A stretch of DNA of 64,000 nt, taken from positions 7,208,501 to 7,272,500 of the forward strand of contig CATNEN010000039.1 in the NCBI GenBank assembly GCA_950097015.1, read 5' to 3'. This document shows, piece after piece, positions 47,589-58,385 of this stretch. The DNA comes from Macrostomum hystrix. Taxonomy: Eukaryota > Platyhelminthes > Macrostomidae. The notes beneath the pieces were generated by a model, which did no database searches, had not been told where the DNA came from, and saw nothing but the letters and a program-made list of their open reading frames with translations. A program made the translations under genes and the position numbers. How positions within the stretch are numbered: position 1 is the stretch's first letter; each line of letters starts with the position of its first letter.

Positions 47589-48864
47589 CTGGGCGGCGGC
47601 AGCTGCGGAAGCAGCAGCGTCAGCTCTCTTAGAAACTGAACGCGGCGGATCCACCTTCGGCGGGCTGGCTTCAATTTTTATCTGCAGGTTATGAAGGGCA
47701 AATATCATGCAGATTGTATGCACCTCTAGGGTTGGTAGGTGAGTGAGGCACATGGCCTGGCCCAGTGTACATCTGGGGTTGGCGGGTGAGTGAGGCACAT
47801 GGCCTGGCCCAGTGTACATCTGGGGTTGGCGGGTGAGTGAGGCATATGGCCTGGCCCAGTGTACATCTGGGGTTGGCGGGTGAGTGAGGCACATGGCCTG
47901 GCCCAGTGTACATCTGGGGTTGGCGGGTGAGTGAGGCACATGGCCTGGCCCAGTGTACATCTGGGGTTGGCGGGTGAGTGAGGCATATGGCCTGGCCCAG
48001 TGTACATCTGGGGTTGGCGGGTGAGTGAGGCACATGGCCTGGCCCAGTGTACATCTGGGGTTGGCGGGTGAGTGAGGCACATGGCCTGGCCCAGTGTACA
48101 TCTGGGGTTGGCGGGTGAGTGAGGCACATGGCGTGGCCCAGTGTACATCTGGGGTTGGCGGGTGAGTGAGGCACATGGCCTGGCCCAGTGTACATCTGGG
48201 GTAGAGAGTTTCTCACATCCGGGCAGCAGACGAATTCCACGGCAGCAAAATAGCCGGCACTCAGATAGTCGTTGCACGGCTGCAGAGGTGCGTAGCGATA
48301 CAGACGGGTCTTGCCAGCCACCTGTAAGCAGGCGGTCGTAGCGAACTTAAGCCAATAGTCGTACAGCTGGCAGGTGCCAGGTTCGCTGGCGTTGTGCTTG
48401 AACTGGCAGCCGCGGGGCACCAGCAGAGATGGACTCTGGAATGGGCCGGACAGGCATTCGAATGGGCGAACATTCATAATCGGACAGTCGGCGCCTGTGC
48501 GCCCATGCGCTCTGGTCAGGGGGCACCAGTTTTCGAAGGACTCGATTTCAACAGCCGGCTCAACATTGACAATCTGCCTGCCCGGATAGGCGCGTCGGCA
48601 AAGATCGCGGTAGGTGTCGGCGTCTTCCTCGGACGCGGGGCAGGCAGTGTCGAAGGCCGCCAGCTCATGCCAGCCGGCCTCCTCCGACCAAGCCTTTGCG
48701 GCGCGTCGGCGACCGTCGGAGCAGGCTACGGCGACGCGGCCGCGAAATTCGGCGGTTGACTTCGACCGGGGCGGCGCTGTTGGAGGCGACGGTGAGTCTG
48801 GGACGAGAGAGACAGCAGTGGAGGCTACCAGGGCCAGTAGCAATGCGCTGAGCATTGACCGCAT
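43914..48864 (-). CDS. Amyloid precursor protein-like (APP/APPL family)
   Basis: Five exons: 48217-48864, 47373-47681, 46828-47148, 45633-45889, 43914-44457. Phases 0, 0, 0, 2 join, giving 692 aa. A signal peptide (MRSMLSALLLALVASTA) leads into the E1 region: the growth-factor-like part with IVNVEPAVEIESFENWC, then the CuBD with CLSGPFQSPSLLVPRGCQF and closing VEFVCCPD. An Ala-rich segment replaces the usual acidic linker (about aa 230-260). E2 helices follow (about 270-545). There is one transmembrane helix at about 595-620 and a ~72-aa tail ending NGYENPTYKFYEEK, whose YENPTY is the endocytic and PTB-adaptor motif. No Kunitz domain is present and no amyloid-beta similarity is visible. The histidine copper ligands of the CuBD are replaced. 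The family is a neuronal membrane protein cleaved by secretases. Confidence 0.92.
44510..45500. repeat. Minisatellite, 33-bp unit
   Basis: About 30 copies of a 33-bp unit (GAGTGACTAATGGATAGCCA then GAACTGTCAGCAG), varying at CTAATGG/CTCATGG and CAGCAG/CAGTAG. It fills APP-like intron 4. Confidence 0.95.
45961..46205 (+). mobile_element. SINE family B copy in APP-like intron 3
   Basis: Best-preserved family B copy. Head GGTTGTAGCCTAGTGGTTAG with box B CGGGGTTCGATTCCCGAC, central CAGCAAGACACTTAACTTTG ... CACCCGCTGTTAAGTGGGTACC, 3' block GTGGCGTCCCCCCAGTCCATGG, and an ATT-repeat tail. It is antisense to the host gene. Confidence 0.85.
46256..46641 (-). mobile_element. SINE family A copy in APP-like intron 3
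   Basis: Reverse-oriented full-length copy: the 3' end TGCAGGAGGCTGCGGGC is at 46273 and the tRNA-like head (GCGCGAGAGGTAAACGCGTT, ...CTCTGCCACTGACCCC) at 46580-46622. Flanks AGCCCAAAAAAA (46256) and AGCCCAAAGAAA (46630) look like a 12-bp target-site duplication with one mismatch. Confidence 0.8.
47725..48205. repeat. Minisatellite, 47-bp unit
   Basis: About 10 copies of a 47-bp unit (TGGGGTTGGCGGGTGAGTGA, GGCACATGGCCTGGCCC, AGTGTACATC). It constitutes practically the whole of APP-like intron 1 (47682-48216). Open frames continuing from the coding exon into it are repeat read-through. Confidence 0.95.
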
Positions 48865-48974
48865 GTTTTAAGTCTTTGTTTTGCGGTTAGGAAAAATTTC
48901 AATAGCAGAAATTCTAGTCACGAGAACTTCGCACTGAAACTTTGAAAAAAAATACTTTTCTTCAAAAATAAAGT

Positions 48975-50060
48975 GCTGAAAGAGTTGCTGGGGTGCTAGA
49001 ATACTTGCTGGGGTGCTAGAAGAGTTGCTGGGGTGCTAGAATAGTTGCTGGGGTGCTAGAATAGTTGCTGGGGTGCTAGAATAGTTGCTGGGGTGCTAGA
49101 ATAGTTGCTGGTGTGCTAGAAGAGAAGCTGGGGTTCAAGAAGAGTTGCTGGGGTGCTGAAAGAGTTGCTGGGGTGCTAGAATACTTGCTGGGGTGCAAGA
49201 AGAGTTGCTGGGGTGCTAGAATAGTTGCTTGGGTGCTAGAAGAGTTGCTGGGGTGCTAGAAGAGTTGCTGGGGTGCTAGAATAGTTGCTTGGGTGCTAGA
49301 AGAGTTGCTGGGGTGCTAGAAGAGTTGCTTGGGTGCTAGAAGAGTTGCTTGGGTGCTAGAAGAGTTGCTGGGGTGCTAGAAGAGTTGCTGGGGTGCTAGA
49401 AGAGTTGCTGGGGTGCTAGAATAGTTGCTGGGGTGCTAGAAGAGTTGCTGGGGTGCTAGAATAGTTGCTGGGGTGCTAGAATAGTTGCTGGGGTGCTAGA
49501 ATAGTTGCTGGTGTGCTAGAAGAGAAGCTGGGGTTCAAGAAGAGTTGCTGGGGTGCTGAAAGAGTTGCTGGGGTGCTAGAATACTTGCTGGGGTGCAAGA
49601 AGAGTTGCTGGGGTGCTAGAATAGTTGCTTGGGTGCTAGAAGAGTTGCTGGGGTGCTAGAAGAGTTGCTGGGGTGCTAGAATAGTTGCTTGGGTGCTAGA
49701 AGAGTTGCTGGGGTGCTAGAAGAGTTGCTTGGGTGCTAGAAGAGTTGCTTGGGTGCTAGAAGAGTTGCTGGGGTGCTAGAAGAGTTGCTGGGGTGCTAGA
49801 AGAGTTGCTGGGGTGCTAGAATAGTTGCTGGGGTGCTAGAAGAGTTGCTGGGGTGCTAGAATACTTGCTTGGGTGCTAGAAGAGTTGCTGGGGTGCTAGA
49901 ATAGTTGCTGGGGTGCTAGAATAGTTGCTGGGGTGCTAGAATAGTTGCTGGTGTGCTAGAAGAGAAGCTGGGGTTCAAGAAGAGTAGCTGGGGTTCAAGA
50001 TGAGTTGCTGGGATTCTGGAGAAGAGTTCTGGAGAAGTTGCTGGGATTCTGGAGAAGTTG
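48975..50060. repeat. Minisatellite, 20-bp unit, ~400-440-bp higher-order repeat
   Basis: About 54 copies of TTGCTGGGGTGCTAGAAGAG (20 bp). A marker block with GTGTGCTAGAAGAGAAGCTG recurs near 49110, 49510 and 49950, so blocks of about 20-22 units have been duplicated. It begins about 110 bp upstream of the APP-like start codon, i.e. in its promoter or 5' region. Confidence 0.95.
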
Positions 50061-50635
50061 CTGTGGTGCTTGAACATTTGCTAGGCTGCTAGAAGCATTG
50101 TCGGTTGCCAACAAGGATTGCTACACTACTAACAGGTTTTTTATAGTTAATTTTATGCTGACTTTTGAGTATCTACCTGTTATTTCTGGTTACAAGAAAA
50201 TGAAGTAGAGTAAGTTAAATAAAATATTTTTCTCGTTTATTTGTTATTTCAATTCAGTTAAAGAACATCAGTTAAAGAATCATTAAAATAATGACTTCAT
50301 TTCTGGCAGAAGGAAGCAGAGAAAGCATCTATCGCATACTAACACGCACCAGTAATATCAATCATCAACCATTAAAAGGTGAAACTAAAACAATTGACAC
50401 AAAAAACTACTGAAGCTATATGAAATCTAAAATGTGTACATCATTTAATTAAAATATGTATAAAAAACACACTAAAAATCACGAATAGGTACTAACAGTA
50501 GTATTTAGTAGATACAAGACAAAATGTTTTCTATCATTTGAAATCAAAAGTGTCAAAATGATTAATGTGTTCAAGTGATGAATAGAAGGAATGTTGACAA
50601 ATTTTCAAAGGATTGTTTGGGTCATTAAATTAGGG

Positions 50636-50882
50636 GTGAGTGGCAGAGCGGTTAACGCGTCTGCCTCTCGCACCAAGGTCCCTGAGCTCGATTCCGCGGC
50701 TAGGCCACATTCATTTGGGGCGCAGCCGCGGAGAGAAGGCTTGGGGGCTTGTCGATGGGAAATTCAGGGCAGATGTACACCTGTGTGAGTGTGCTAAACG
50801 GAATGGGCAGAATCACCTCTTCGCTGGCTGCGGGTCCAGTGTCACCAACTGATGCGCGAGCAGCCCTCCTGCCAATATAATG
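50636..50882 (+). mobile_element. SINE family A copy (short) downstream of FMO
   Basis: Cleanest family A head: GAGTGGCAGAGCGGTTAACG (box A) and CCCTGAGCTCGATTCCGC (box B), then TTGGGGCGCAGCCGCGGAGA and 3' GCAGCCCTCCTGC. An internal part (the GTACAGTATCTGTG region) is deleted. It ends only about 12 bp from the FMO stop codon, so it sits in the FMO 3' UTR, antisense. Confidence 0.85.
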
Positions 50883-50893
50883 CATAGAACTAA

Positions 50894-53800
50894 CTAATGC
50901 CACAGCAACGCCAAAACGCCAGCAACAATGCCAATCACAATTAGGTAGAACAAGACGCCGCTATTGCTTTTTGAAGTAGATGCAACTGGCAATGGCCTGG
51001 TGGCTAGCGGGATTCGAACCCGGTCCCACACCGTGAGTATAGCCTCCCTGGCGCCCGGCCAAGCGTGCGGGCCCTGCAGTCTGTAGTGGTAGGGCAGGCA
51101 GGGCCCGAGCCACACAGCTTTGGCCAGGCGGGGGTCGCTTAGCAACAGGCGCAGCAGCTCAGGACGGGCGCCGAACTGCTCGTGAATCTCGTCCATGTAC
51201 GGGATCCAGTCAACCTGGGAGGCGCGGAGGTTGGGGGCTCTGATTTGCCATGGCAACCGTTTGATTAAATGATAGCAACCAATCAACAAAAGGGTAGCAA
51301 CCAATGTACAAAAGGGTAGCAACCAATGTACAAAAGGGTAGTGACCAGTGTACTACAGTGTACTAAAGGGCGGATAGCTCAGTCAGTAAGGTGTCGGACT
51401 CTGGATCAGATGGTCCTGGGTTCGACTCTAGAACTATTCGTGCAGCCTTTGGCAAGCTGCTTTGCCCTGATGTGCACAGTCTACTCAGCTGCAAATGAGT
51501 ACCGATATTTCGTCGGGTAATAATAATTCCGGCTGGCGTGGAATAAAGCAGTTCTGTGCGGCAATTAGGTGGTGTTTGAATGCTGCCGATATGTTTGGAA
51601 AAAAATAAATTCCATTGCTTACACGCGGCTGTCAACCGGTGTCCGAGAGAGCCGGGGAGTACATTAGGTGTGCAGTCCCCACCTGCTAGTGTGCTTGACA
51701 CAACTCCTGCACTGGCCCTTGGGTCTAGTGTCAATTATTATTATCATTACTATAGGGTTGCTACCAGATGCGCCGGACAAGTGGCCGCAAAAAATGAGTT
51801 TTTTCCTATACGTCTGGTCTATTTAGTTGCTAGGTTATTACCGTGTGATCCATTGGCTGCGACCCTGTGGTGCATTGTACACTGGTTGCAACCCTTTTGT
51901 ACACATAAAAAAAATTTTGTTTGGCTCGGCGCCAAGCCTTTTTCCCTACAGGGATGCACAGTCCAAACCTGTTATTAGCTTCCCACGGCGCTCTTGAGCC
52001 AAACTTTTACAGTTTCCGGCGCGTGTCAAGGAGCGTTGTGCGAAAAATTCAATAGGGTAGACCAGGTTACTGGTTACCAGACCAGGTTACTGGTTACCAG
52101 ACCAGTAATGCAGGTGGGTCAATGCAGACCAGGTTACTGGTTACCAGACCAGTAATGCAGGTGGGTCAATGCAGACCAGGTTACTGGTTACCAGACAAGG
52201 TTACTGGTTACCAGACCAGGTTACTGGTTACCAGACCAGGTTACTGGTTACCAACAAGGTTACTGGTTACCAGACCAGGTTACTGGTTACCAGACCAGGT
52301 TACTGGTTACCAGACAAGGTTACTGGTTACCAGACAAGGTTACTGGTTACCAGACCAGGTTACTGGTTACCAGACCAGGTTACTGGTTACCAGACCAGGT
52401 TACTGGCTACCAGACCAGGTTACTGGTTACCAGACAAGGTTAATGGTTACCAGACCAGGTTACTGGTTACCAGACTAAGTTACTGGTTACCAGACCAGGT
52501 TACTGGTTACTACACCAGGTTACTGGTTACCACACCAGGTTACTGGTTTCTACACTAGGTGGTTTCTACACCAGATACAGGTTTCCACACCAGGTTACTG
52601 GTTAGCAGACCAGGTTACTGGCTAGCAGACCAGGTTACTGGTTAGCAGACCAGGTTACTGGTTAGCAGACCAGGTTACTGGTTAGCAGACCAGGTTACTG
52701 GTTATCAGACCAGGTTACTGGTTTCCAGACCAGGTTACATAAAGAGCGAAAGAGCTCGAAGTACTCGAGAAAGCAACCGACCTGAATTGTGTGCCTCGGA
52801 CTCTTCACATATCTCTTAGCCATTGCTGTTCGCTTTGCATCAATATCGGCCTGCATAGCCGATGGTGACGCCAGTTTAACCTGGCCTTTGAACACCTGCA
52901 CCGCCCATCGAGACTGGCCTTCAGATATTGGATGCAGAGCGCCCAGTGGCTGCACATAGCCAATGAAGGCCAGGGTTGACGGCTGCAGCTGCGGCGGAAA
53001 CACGTACTTGAACAAATCCAGGCGGTTGTCAATCACCGAGATCACGTCCTGCGGCAGGAATGGGAACGAGAACTTGTAGCCCGTGGCAACGATAACAACG
53101 TCGACATTGTCTTCGAAAGTTCCGTCAACAAACTCACAGCCAGTGGCTGAAATGGCAGTTTAGTATTTTTTAATTAGCATGGGGGAATCGGTAGCAGGGT
53201 AGGTCGGTGGGTCAATGCAGGGTAGGTCGGTGGGTCAATGCAGGGTAGGTCGGTGGGTCAATGCAGGGTAGGCAGGTGGGTCAATGCAGGGTAGGCAGGT
53301 GGGTCAATGCAGGGTAGGTCGGTGGGTCAATGTAGGTATGTGGGTCAATGCAGCTTGGTGGGTCAATACAGGTCGGTGGGTCAATGTAGGTCAGTGGGTC
53401 AATGCAGGGTAGGTAGGTGGGTCAATGCAGGGTAGGCAGGTGGGTCAATGTAGGCAGGTGGGTCAATGTAGGCAGGTGGGTCAATGCAGGGTGGGCTGGC
53501 GGGTCAATGCAGGGTAGGCAGGTGGGTCAATGTAGGTAGGTGGGTCAATGCAGGTCGGTGGGTCAATGCAGGGTGGGTAGGTGGGTCAATGCAGGGTAGG
53601 CATGACCGGATAGCAACCAACCAGTGAACTGCTTCACGTCGGTTTTGATTTTCACGGAGCCGCAAATGATGCGGTTGGGCAGGTCGTCATTCACGGTCGG
53701 ATGGGCCGCCGTTGGTTCGTGTTCCGGCTCCAGCGAGTACAGCCTGTGATCTATCACTCGGTTCATCTCGCGGCGCATTGATGAGTTGAGCATAGACTCA

Positions 53801-54249
53801 GGCATGGAATAGGCCAGCTTCATTAGCCAGCGCTTGGTGATGGTTAGATCGAATGGCAGACCATTGTCCATGATGCGCTTGAATATCCAAGTGCCTCTGC
53901 GAGTGCTCAGAAACACCTGGCCAGGTGGGACAGAGACATTACAATTATTATATAAAGACATGTAAACAGACAGACAAACAATAATAATAATAATTCTTAC
54001 TAACGGGCACATTATGGCACATTATTTAATGTAATGATGCAGTGGCAATGCTGCTCACAACATAAAGACAGACAAACAAACAAAAAGAACAAACAGACAA
54101 AAAGATAGATACAAAGAGACAAAAAGACATAACTGAAAGACAGACAGACAGGCAGACAGACAGACAGACAGGCAGGCAGACAGACAGACAGGCAGACAGA
54201 CAGACAGACAGACAGACAGGAAGACAGACAGGAAGACAGACAGGCAGGC

Positions 54250-54306
<57 letters not shown>

Positions 54307-55198
54307 GGCAGACAGACAGACAGGCAGACAGACAGACAGACAGACAGACAGACAGGCAGACAGACAGGCAGACAGACAGGCAGACAGACAGACAGACAGA
54401 CAGGCAGACAGACAGGCAGACAGACAGGCAGACAGACAGGCAGACAGACAGACAGACAGACAGACAGGCAGACAGACAGACAGGCAGACAGACAGACAGA
54501 CAGACAGACAGGCAGACAGACAGACAGACAGGCAGACAGACAGACAGGCAGACAGACAGGGGTCAGCCTACCTGGGACGCCACTCTGCTGAGCTCCACAG
54601 CCAGGTCGCCGCCAGAGTTGCCCACGCCGATGATGAGCACTCGCTTGCCCTTGAAATTGTCGCCAGTGCAGTCCCGGTAGCTGTGGGGATGAAATATCTG
54701 GCCGCGAAAGCTGACATCCAGACCAGGGAAGCTGGCCATGTGCGGATTGGCGTGGTGGCCGACGCACACGAGAACAGCGCTGAAAGTCTCAGTGCGGACA
54801 ACTTCGGATCGATCGTCTCGCACTGTGACGCTCCATTGGCCAGTGGCGGTGAAGTCCGGAGTTCGTTCGACCCGTTCCACACTGTGACGAAACTGTACGA
54901 AGCGGTGCAGGTCGAATTGTTCGGCATAGTCCCTGAGGTACTGCTGTACGTGGCTATTGTGCATGAAATTCGGATAGGAGGCCTTGGGCGGGAAATCGCT
55001 AATAGCCATCATCTCCTTGCTGGTGTTGATCACGGTCGATCGCATCACGCAGGCCTGACCGTCGTCCTCTTCGCGGAAGCGCCACAGGCCGCCAATGTCG
55101 TCCGTCCGTTCAAAGCAGACAGGGTTCAAGCCCTCCTCTAAGCAGGCCTTTATACTGACCAAGCCGCTAACACCGGCGCCGATGATGCAAACACGCAT
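50894..55198 (-). CDS. Flavin-containing monooxygenase with C-terminal membrane anchor
   Basis: Four exons: 54572-55198, 53622-53916, 52782-53146, 50894-51214. Phases 0, 1, 0 join exactly, giving 535 aa, the normal FMO length. Motifs: FAD-binding GAGVSG (aa 7-12), [28 protein letters not shown] signature [11 protein letters not shown] (164-174), NADPH-binding GVGNSG (191-196), [16 protein letters not shown], and VDWIPYMDE then [10 protein letters not shown] near the end. The last ~20 residues are hydrophobic ([16 protein letters not shown]), the usual ER membrane anchor. It oxidises N- or S-containing substrates (or acts as a Baeyer-Villiger FMO5-type enzyme) with NADPH and O2; I cannot choose a subtype. 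All three introns carry tandem repeats. Confidence 0.93.
51362..51760 (+). mobile_element. SINE family C (tRNA-derived) in FMO intron 3
   Basis: The head GGCGGATAGCTCAGTCAGTA (A-box-like) and GTCCTGGGTTCGACTCTAG (B box) is tRNA-like. It is followed by GGCAAGCTGCTTTGCCCTGA and ACTCAGCTGCAAATGAGTACC, which parallels the central block of family B although the heads differ. The 3' boundary is uncertain. Confidence 0.6.
52060..52735. repeat. Minisatellite, 20-bp unit
   Basis: About 33 copies of GTTACTGGTTACCAGACCAG (20 bp), with ACAAG, AGCAG and TACAC variants. Near 52100-52175 copies are interleaved with ATGCAGGTGGGTCAATGCAG, a word typical of the next FMO intron's array. It fills much of FMO intron 3. 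Confidence 0.93.
53190..53605. repeat. Minisatellite, ~23-bp unit
   Basis: About 20 copies of GGGTAGGTCGGTGGGTCAATGCA (23 bp) with many shortened copies. It fills FMO intron 2. The word GGTGGGTCAATGCAG also occurs at the start of the intron 3 array. Confidence 0.9.
54135..54565. repeat. (CAGA)n/(CAGG) tetranucleotide tract
   Basis: About 430 bp of CAGA repeats with interspersed CAGG, filling most of FMO intron 1 and ending about 10 bp from the donor of exon 1. Confidence 0.95.
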
Positions 55199-56324
55199 TA
55201 TGTGTTTCTAAACTACTAGCGACAGATTCAAATGGAGCCAGACATGCGAAGCATAAGACTGCTGCGGAGTTTTGTGAAGAGAAATGTGTAGGCTGATGTA
55301 CTTTTTAATTAACAGTAAAAATGCAAAAATGCAAGACAAGTTTTAAATACATTTCATGTATGTTGCCGACTTTTTATATAGATATTTTATTATAGTTTTG
55401 CGCAGAAACTGGAAAACTTTCTGCGTCATAACTTTGGCTTTCTAAAGAAACTGAAACTTCTTAAGTTGGCTGCATGAAAAAGAAATTATTTGTACTTTTT
55501 TTAAGTGAACTAGTGAATTATTTTTTTGCCTAGTGTATGAGGGACAACAGTGACAACCAGCCTGCGTTGATTAATAATTATTTTAAGTGCTCCAGACAAG
55601 TTCAAATCATAACTTGACGAGAGTTGCTGAAAGCAAAAAGACGGCTTGCCTTGAATTCTATAAAAAACCTAGTTAAAATGTTTTGCTATATTGTTATGCG
55701 ACTTCAAGAACGACAGTTTCGGACAGGAAGTAAAAGAAATAACTTTGCATAATACAATAAATATTTTTAATGAAACGATGAATACAGTTTATGGAGTGGG
55801 GAAGCGGTGCAGAAATGAACACACAGCTAGGCTCTGTTGTCTGCTTGGCGCATATATTAACATGGTCGTCGCGTTTTGCTTATTCTCTACAGCTTATGTT
55901 TTCCACATCAGGTCTGGGTATAGAACCACAGAAGATGAATAAATTTGAACAGAGAACTAGACTACTAAACATAGTACAGGGCGACACGAGCAATGTCGCG
56001 AGCCAACATACAGCCCTGAGCCAACCAATTGGAAAGAGAATCCTGAGTTTGTACCAGTTTTGTCACTATATATAAGTGCATCTGCTAGCTCGGAAAAGTT
56101 AATTAAGTCGACAAATTCGATGAATACGCAATGATTACAGGCCTGCTATAGAACAAAGCAGCTCTGAACAGGGCAATATTCAGCTAATGAAAATATATGC
56201 TTTATAACGAGTTGAAGGCTAGCTCATAGAGTGGAAACTTTCAAAGTACGAGTACATTGATGTCGATCTACATCCATTTTTAGACGAGTTTAGTGATTAT
56301 TCTAATAGGATTTGCTGTGTTTTT
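55199..56324. other. Upstream of FMO, nothing recognised
   Basis: AT-rich. It should contain the FMO promoter (transcription to the left) but no clear TATA/CCAAT arrangement stands out. The short frames at 55.7-56.1 kb show no family features. Confidence 0.4.
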
Positions 56325-58095
56325 ATATCAGTGGGTTTGCAGAGTGCTTATATCAGTGGGTTTGCAGAGTGATTATATCAGTGGGTTTGCAGAGTGATTA
56401 TATCAGTGGGTTTGCAGAGTGCTTATATCAGTGAGTTTGCAGAGTGCTTATATCAGTGGGTTTGCAGAGTGCTTATATCAGTGAGTTTGCAGAGTGCTTA
56501 TATCAGTGGGTTTGCAGTGTGCTTATATCAGTGGGTTTGCAGAGAGTGTATATATATGTGTGTTTGCAGAGTGCTTATATCAGTGGGTTTGCAGTGTGCT
56601 TATATCAGTGGGTTTGCAGTGTGCTTATATCAGTGGGTTTGCAGTGTGCTTATATCAGTGGGTTTGCAGAGAGTGTATATATATGTGTGTTTGCAGAGTG
56701 CTTATATCAGTGGGTTTGCAGTGTGCTTATATCAGTGGGTTTGCAGAGAGTGTATATATATGTGTGTTTGCAGAGTGCTTATATCAGTGGGTTTGCAGTG
56801 TGCTTATATCAGTGGGTTTGCAGAGTGCTTATATCAGTGAGTTTGCAGAGTGCTTATATCAGTGGGTTTGCAGAGTGCTTATATCAGTGGGTTTGCAGAG
56901 TGCTTATATCAGTGGGTTTGCAGAGTGCTTATATCAGTGGGTTTGCAGAGTGCTTATATCAATGGGTTTGCAGAGTGCTTATATCAGTGAGTTTGCAGTG
57001 TGCTTATATCAGTGGGTTTGCAGAGTGCTTATATCAGTGGGTTTGCAGAGTGCTTATATCAGTGGGTTTGCAGTGTGCTTATATCAGTGGGTTTGCAGAG
57101 AGTGTATATATATGTGTGTTTGCAGAGTGCTTATATCAGTGGGTTTGCAGTGTGCTTATATCAGTGGGTTTGCAGAGAGTGTATATATATGTGTGTTTGC
57201 AGAGTGCTTATATCAGTGGGTTTGCAGTGTGCTTATATCAGTGGGTTTGCAGAGTGCTTATATCAGTGGGTTTGCAGAGTGCTTATATCAGTGGGTTTGC
57301 AGAGTGCTTATATCAGTGGGTTTGCAGAGTGCTTATATCAATGGGTTTGCAGAGTGCTTATATCAGTGAGTTTGCAGTGTGCTTATATCAGTGGGTTTGC
57401 AGAGTGCTTATATCAGTGGGTTTGCAGAGTGCTTATATCAGTGGGTTTGCAGAGTGCTTGTATCAGTGGGTTTGCAGAGTGCTTATATCAGTGGGTTTGC
57501 AGAGTGCTTATATCAGTGAGTTTGCAGTGTGCTTATATCAGTGAGTTTGCAGTGTGCTTATATCAGTGGGTTTGCAGAGTGCTTATATCAGTGGGTTTGC
57601 AGAGTGCTTATATCAGTAGGTTTGCAGAGTGCTTATATCAGTGGGTTTGCAGAGTGCTTATATCAGTAGGTTTGCAGAGTGCTTATATCAGTGGGTTTGC
57701 AGTGTGCTTATATCAGTGGGTTTGCAGAGTGCTTATATCAGTAGGTTTGCAGAGTGCTTATATCAGTGGGTTTGCAGAGTGCTTATATCAGTGGGTTTGC
57801 AGTGTGCTTATATCAGTGGGTTTGCAGAGTGCTTATATCAGTGAGTTTGCAGAGTGCTTATATCAGTGGGTTTGCAGAGTGCTTATATCAGTGAGTTTGC
57901 AGAGTGCTTTTATCAGTGGGTTTGCAGTGTGCTTATATCAGTGGGTTTGCAGAGTGCTTATATCAGTGAGTTTGCAGAGTGCTTATATCAGTGAGTTTGC
58001 AGAGTGCTTATATCAGTGGGTTTGCAGAGTGCTTATATCAGTGAGTTTGCAGAGTGCTTATATCAGTGGGTTTGCAGAGTGCTTATATCAGTATA
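56325..58095. repeat. Minisatellite, 25-bp unit, with a recurrent 35-bp variant
   Basis: About 70 copies of GTGGGTTTGCAGAGTGCTTATATCA (25 bp). A longer variant containing GAGAGTGTATATATATGTGT recurs five times (about 56540, 56670, 56745, 57100, 57175), marking block duplications of roughly 560 bp. It is intergenic. The 366-369-codon frames inside are artefacts. Confidence 0.95.
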
Positions 58096-58324
58096 ATATT
58101 ATTACATAGAAGTATAATATTATATTTTGTATACTGATTCTGATTTCGAAGTATTCTTGTTTAACTTATGCACTTCCCAATTTCTTAAACTGAAAAAATT
58201 GTTTATTTTATACAAATCAAAATAAATTAAGTAGTATCTATGTAATCTAGCATCTTGGTGTCTGACCAGCAAGCAAGCAGTAGGCAGTAAAAATTTAGCT
58301 TTCAAGACAAGGGCTTATCATAGT

Positions 58325-58385
58325 ATTTGCATAGTATAGTATATAGTATAATATAATATAGTATAGTATAATATATAGTATAGGC
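58325..58385. repeat. TATAGTATAATA microsatellite
   Basis: Short AT-rich simple repeat of ATAGTATA words. Confidence 0.85.

Noticed and set aside
47689-48216. Extension of the APP-like first exon into 11 repeat copies
   Set aside because: A good donor (GGAT|GTGAGA) at 48216 and an in-phase acceptor at 47682 remove the array, and the CuBD ends at VEFVCCPD as in the family.
51000-51035. tRNA-like B box (GGTTCGAATCCCGC on -)
   Set aside because: It lies within the conserved last FMO exon and encodes [13 protein letters not shown] in the right place. No tRNA cloverleaf surrounds it.
51366-51440. Functional tRNA gene
   Set aside because: A and B boxes are present, but the acceptor stem does not pair and the SINE body continues, so it is the head of a SINE.
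56444-58109. 366-369-codon ISVGLQSAY repeat proteins
   Set aside because: Three frames are all open in the 25-bp array, with no promoter, start context or splice partner.
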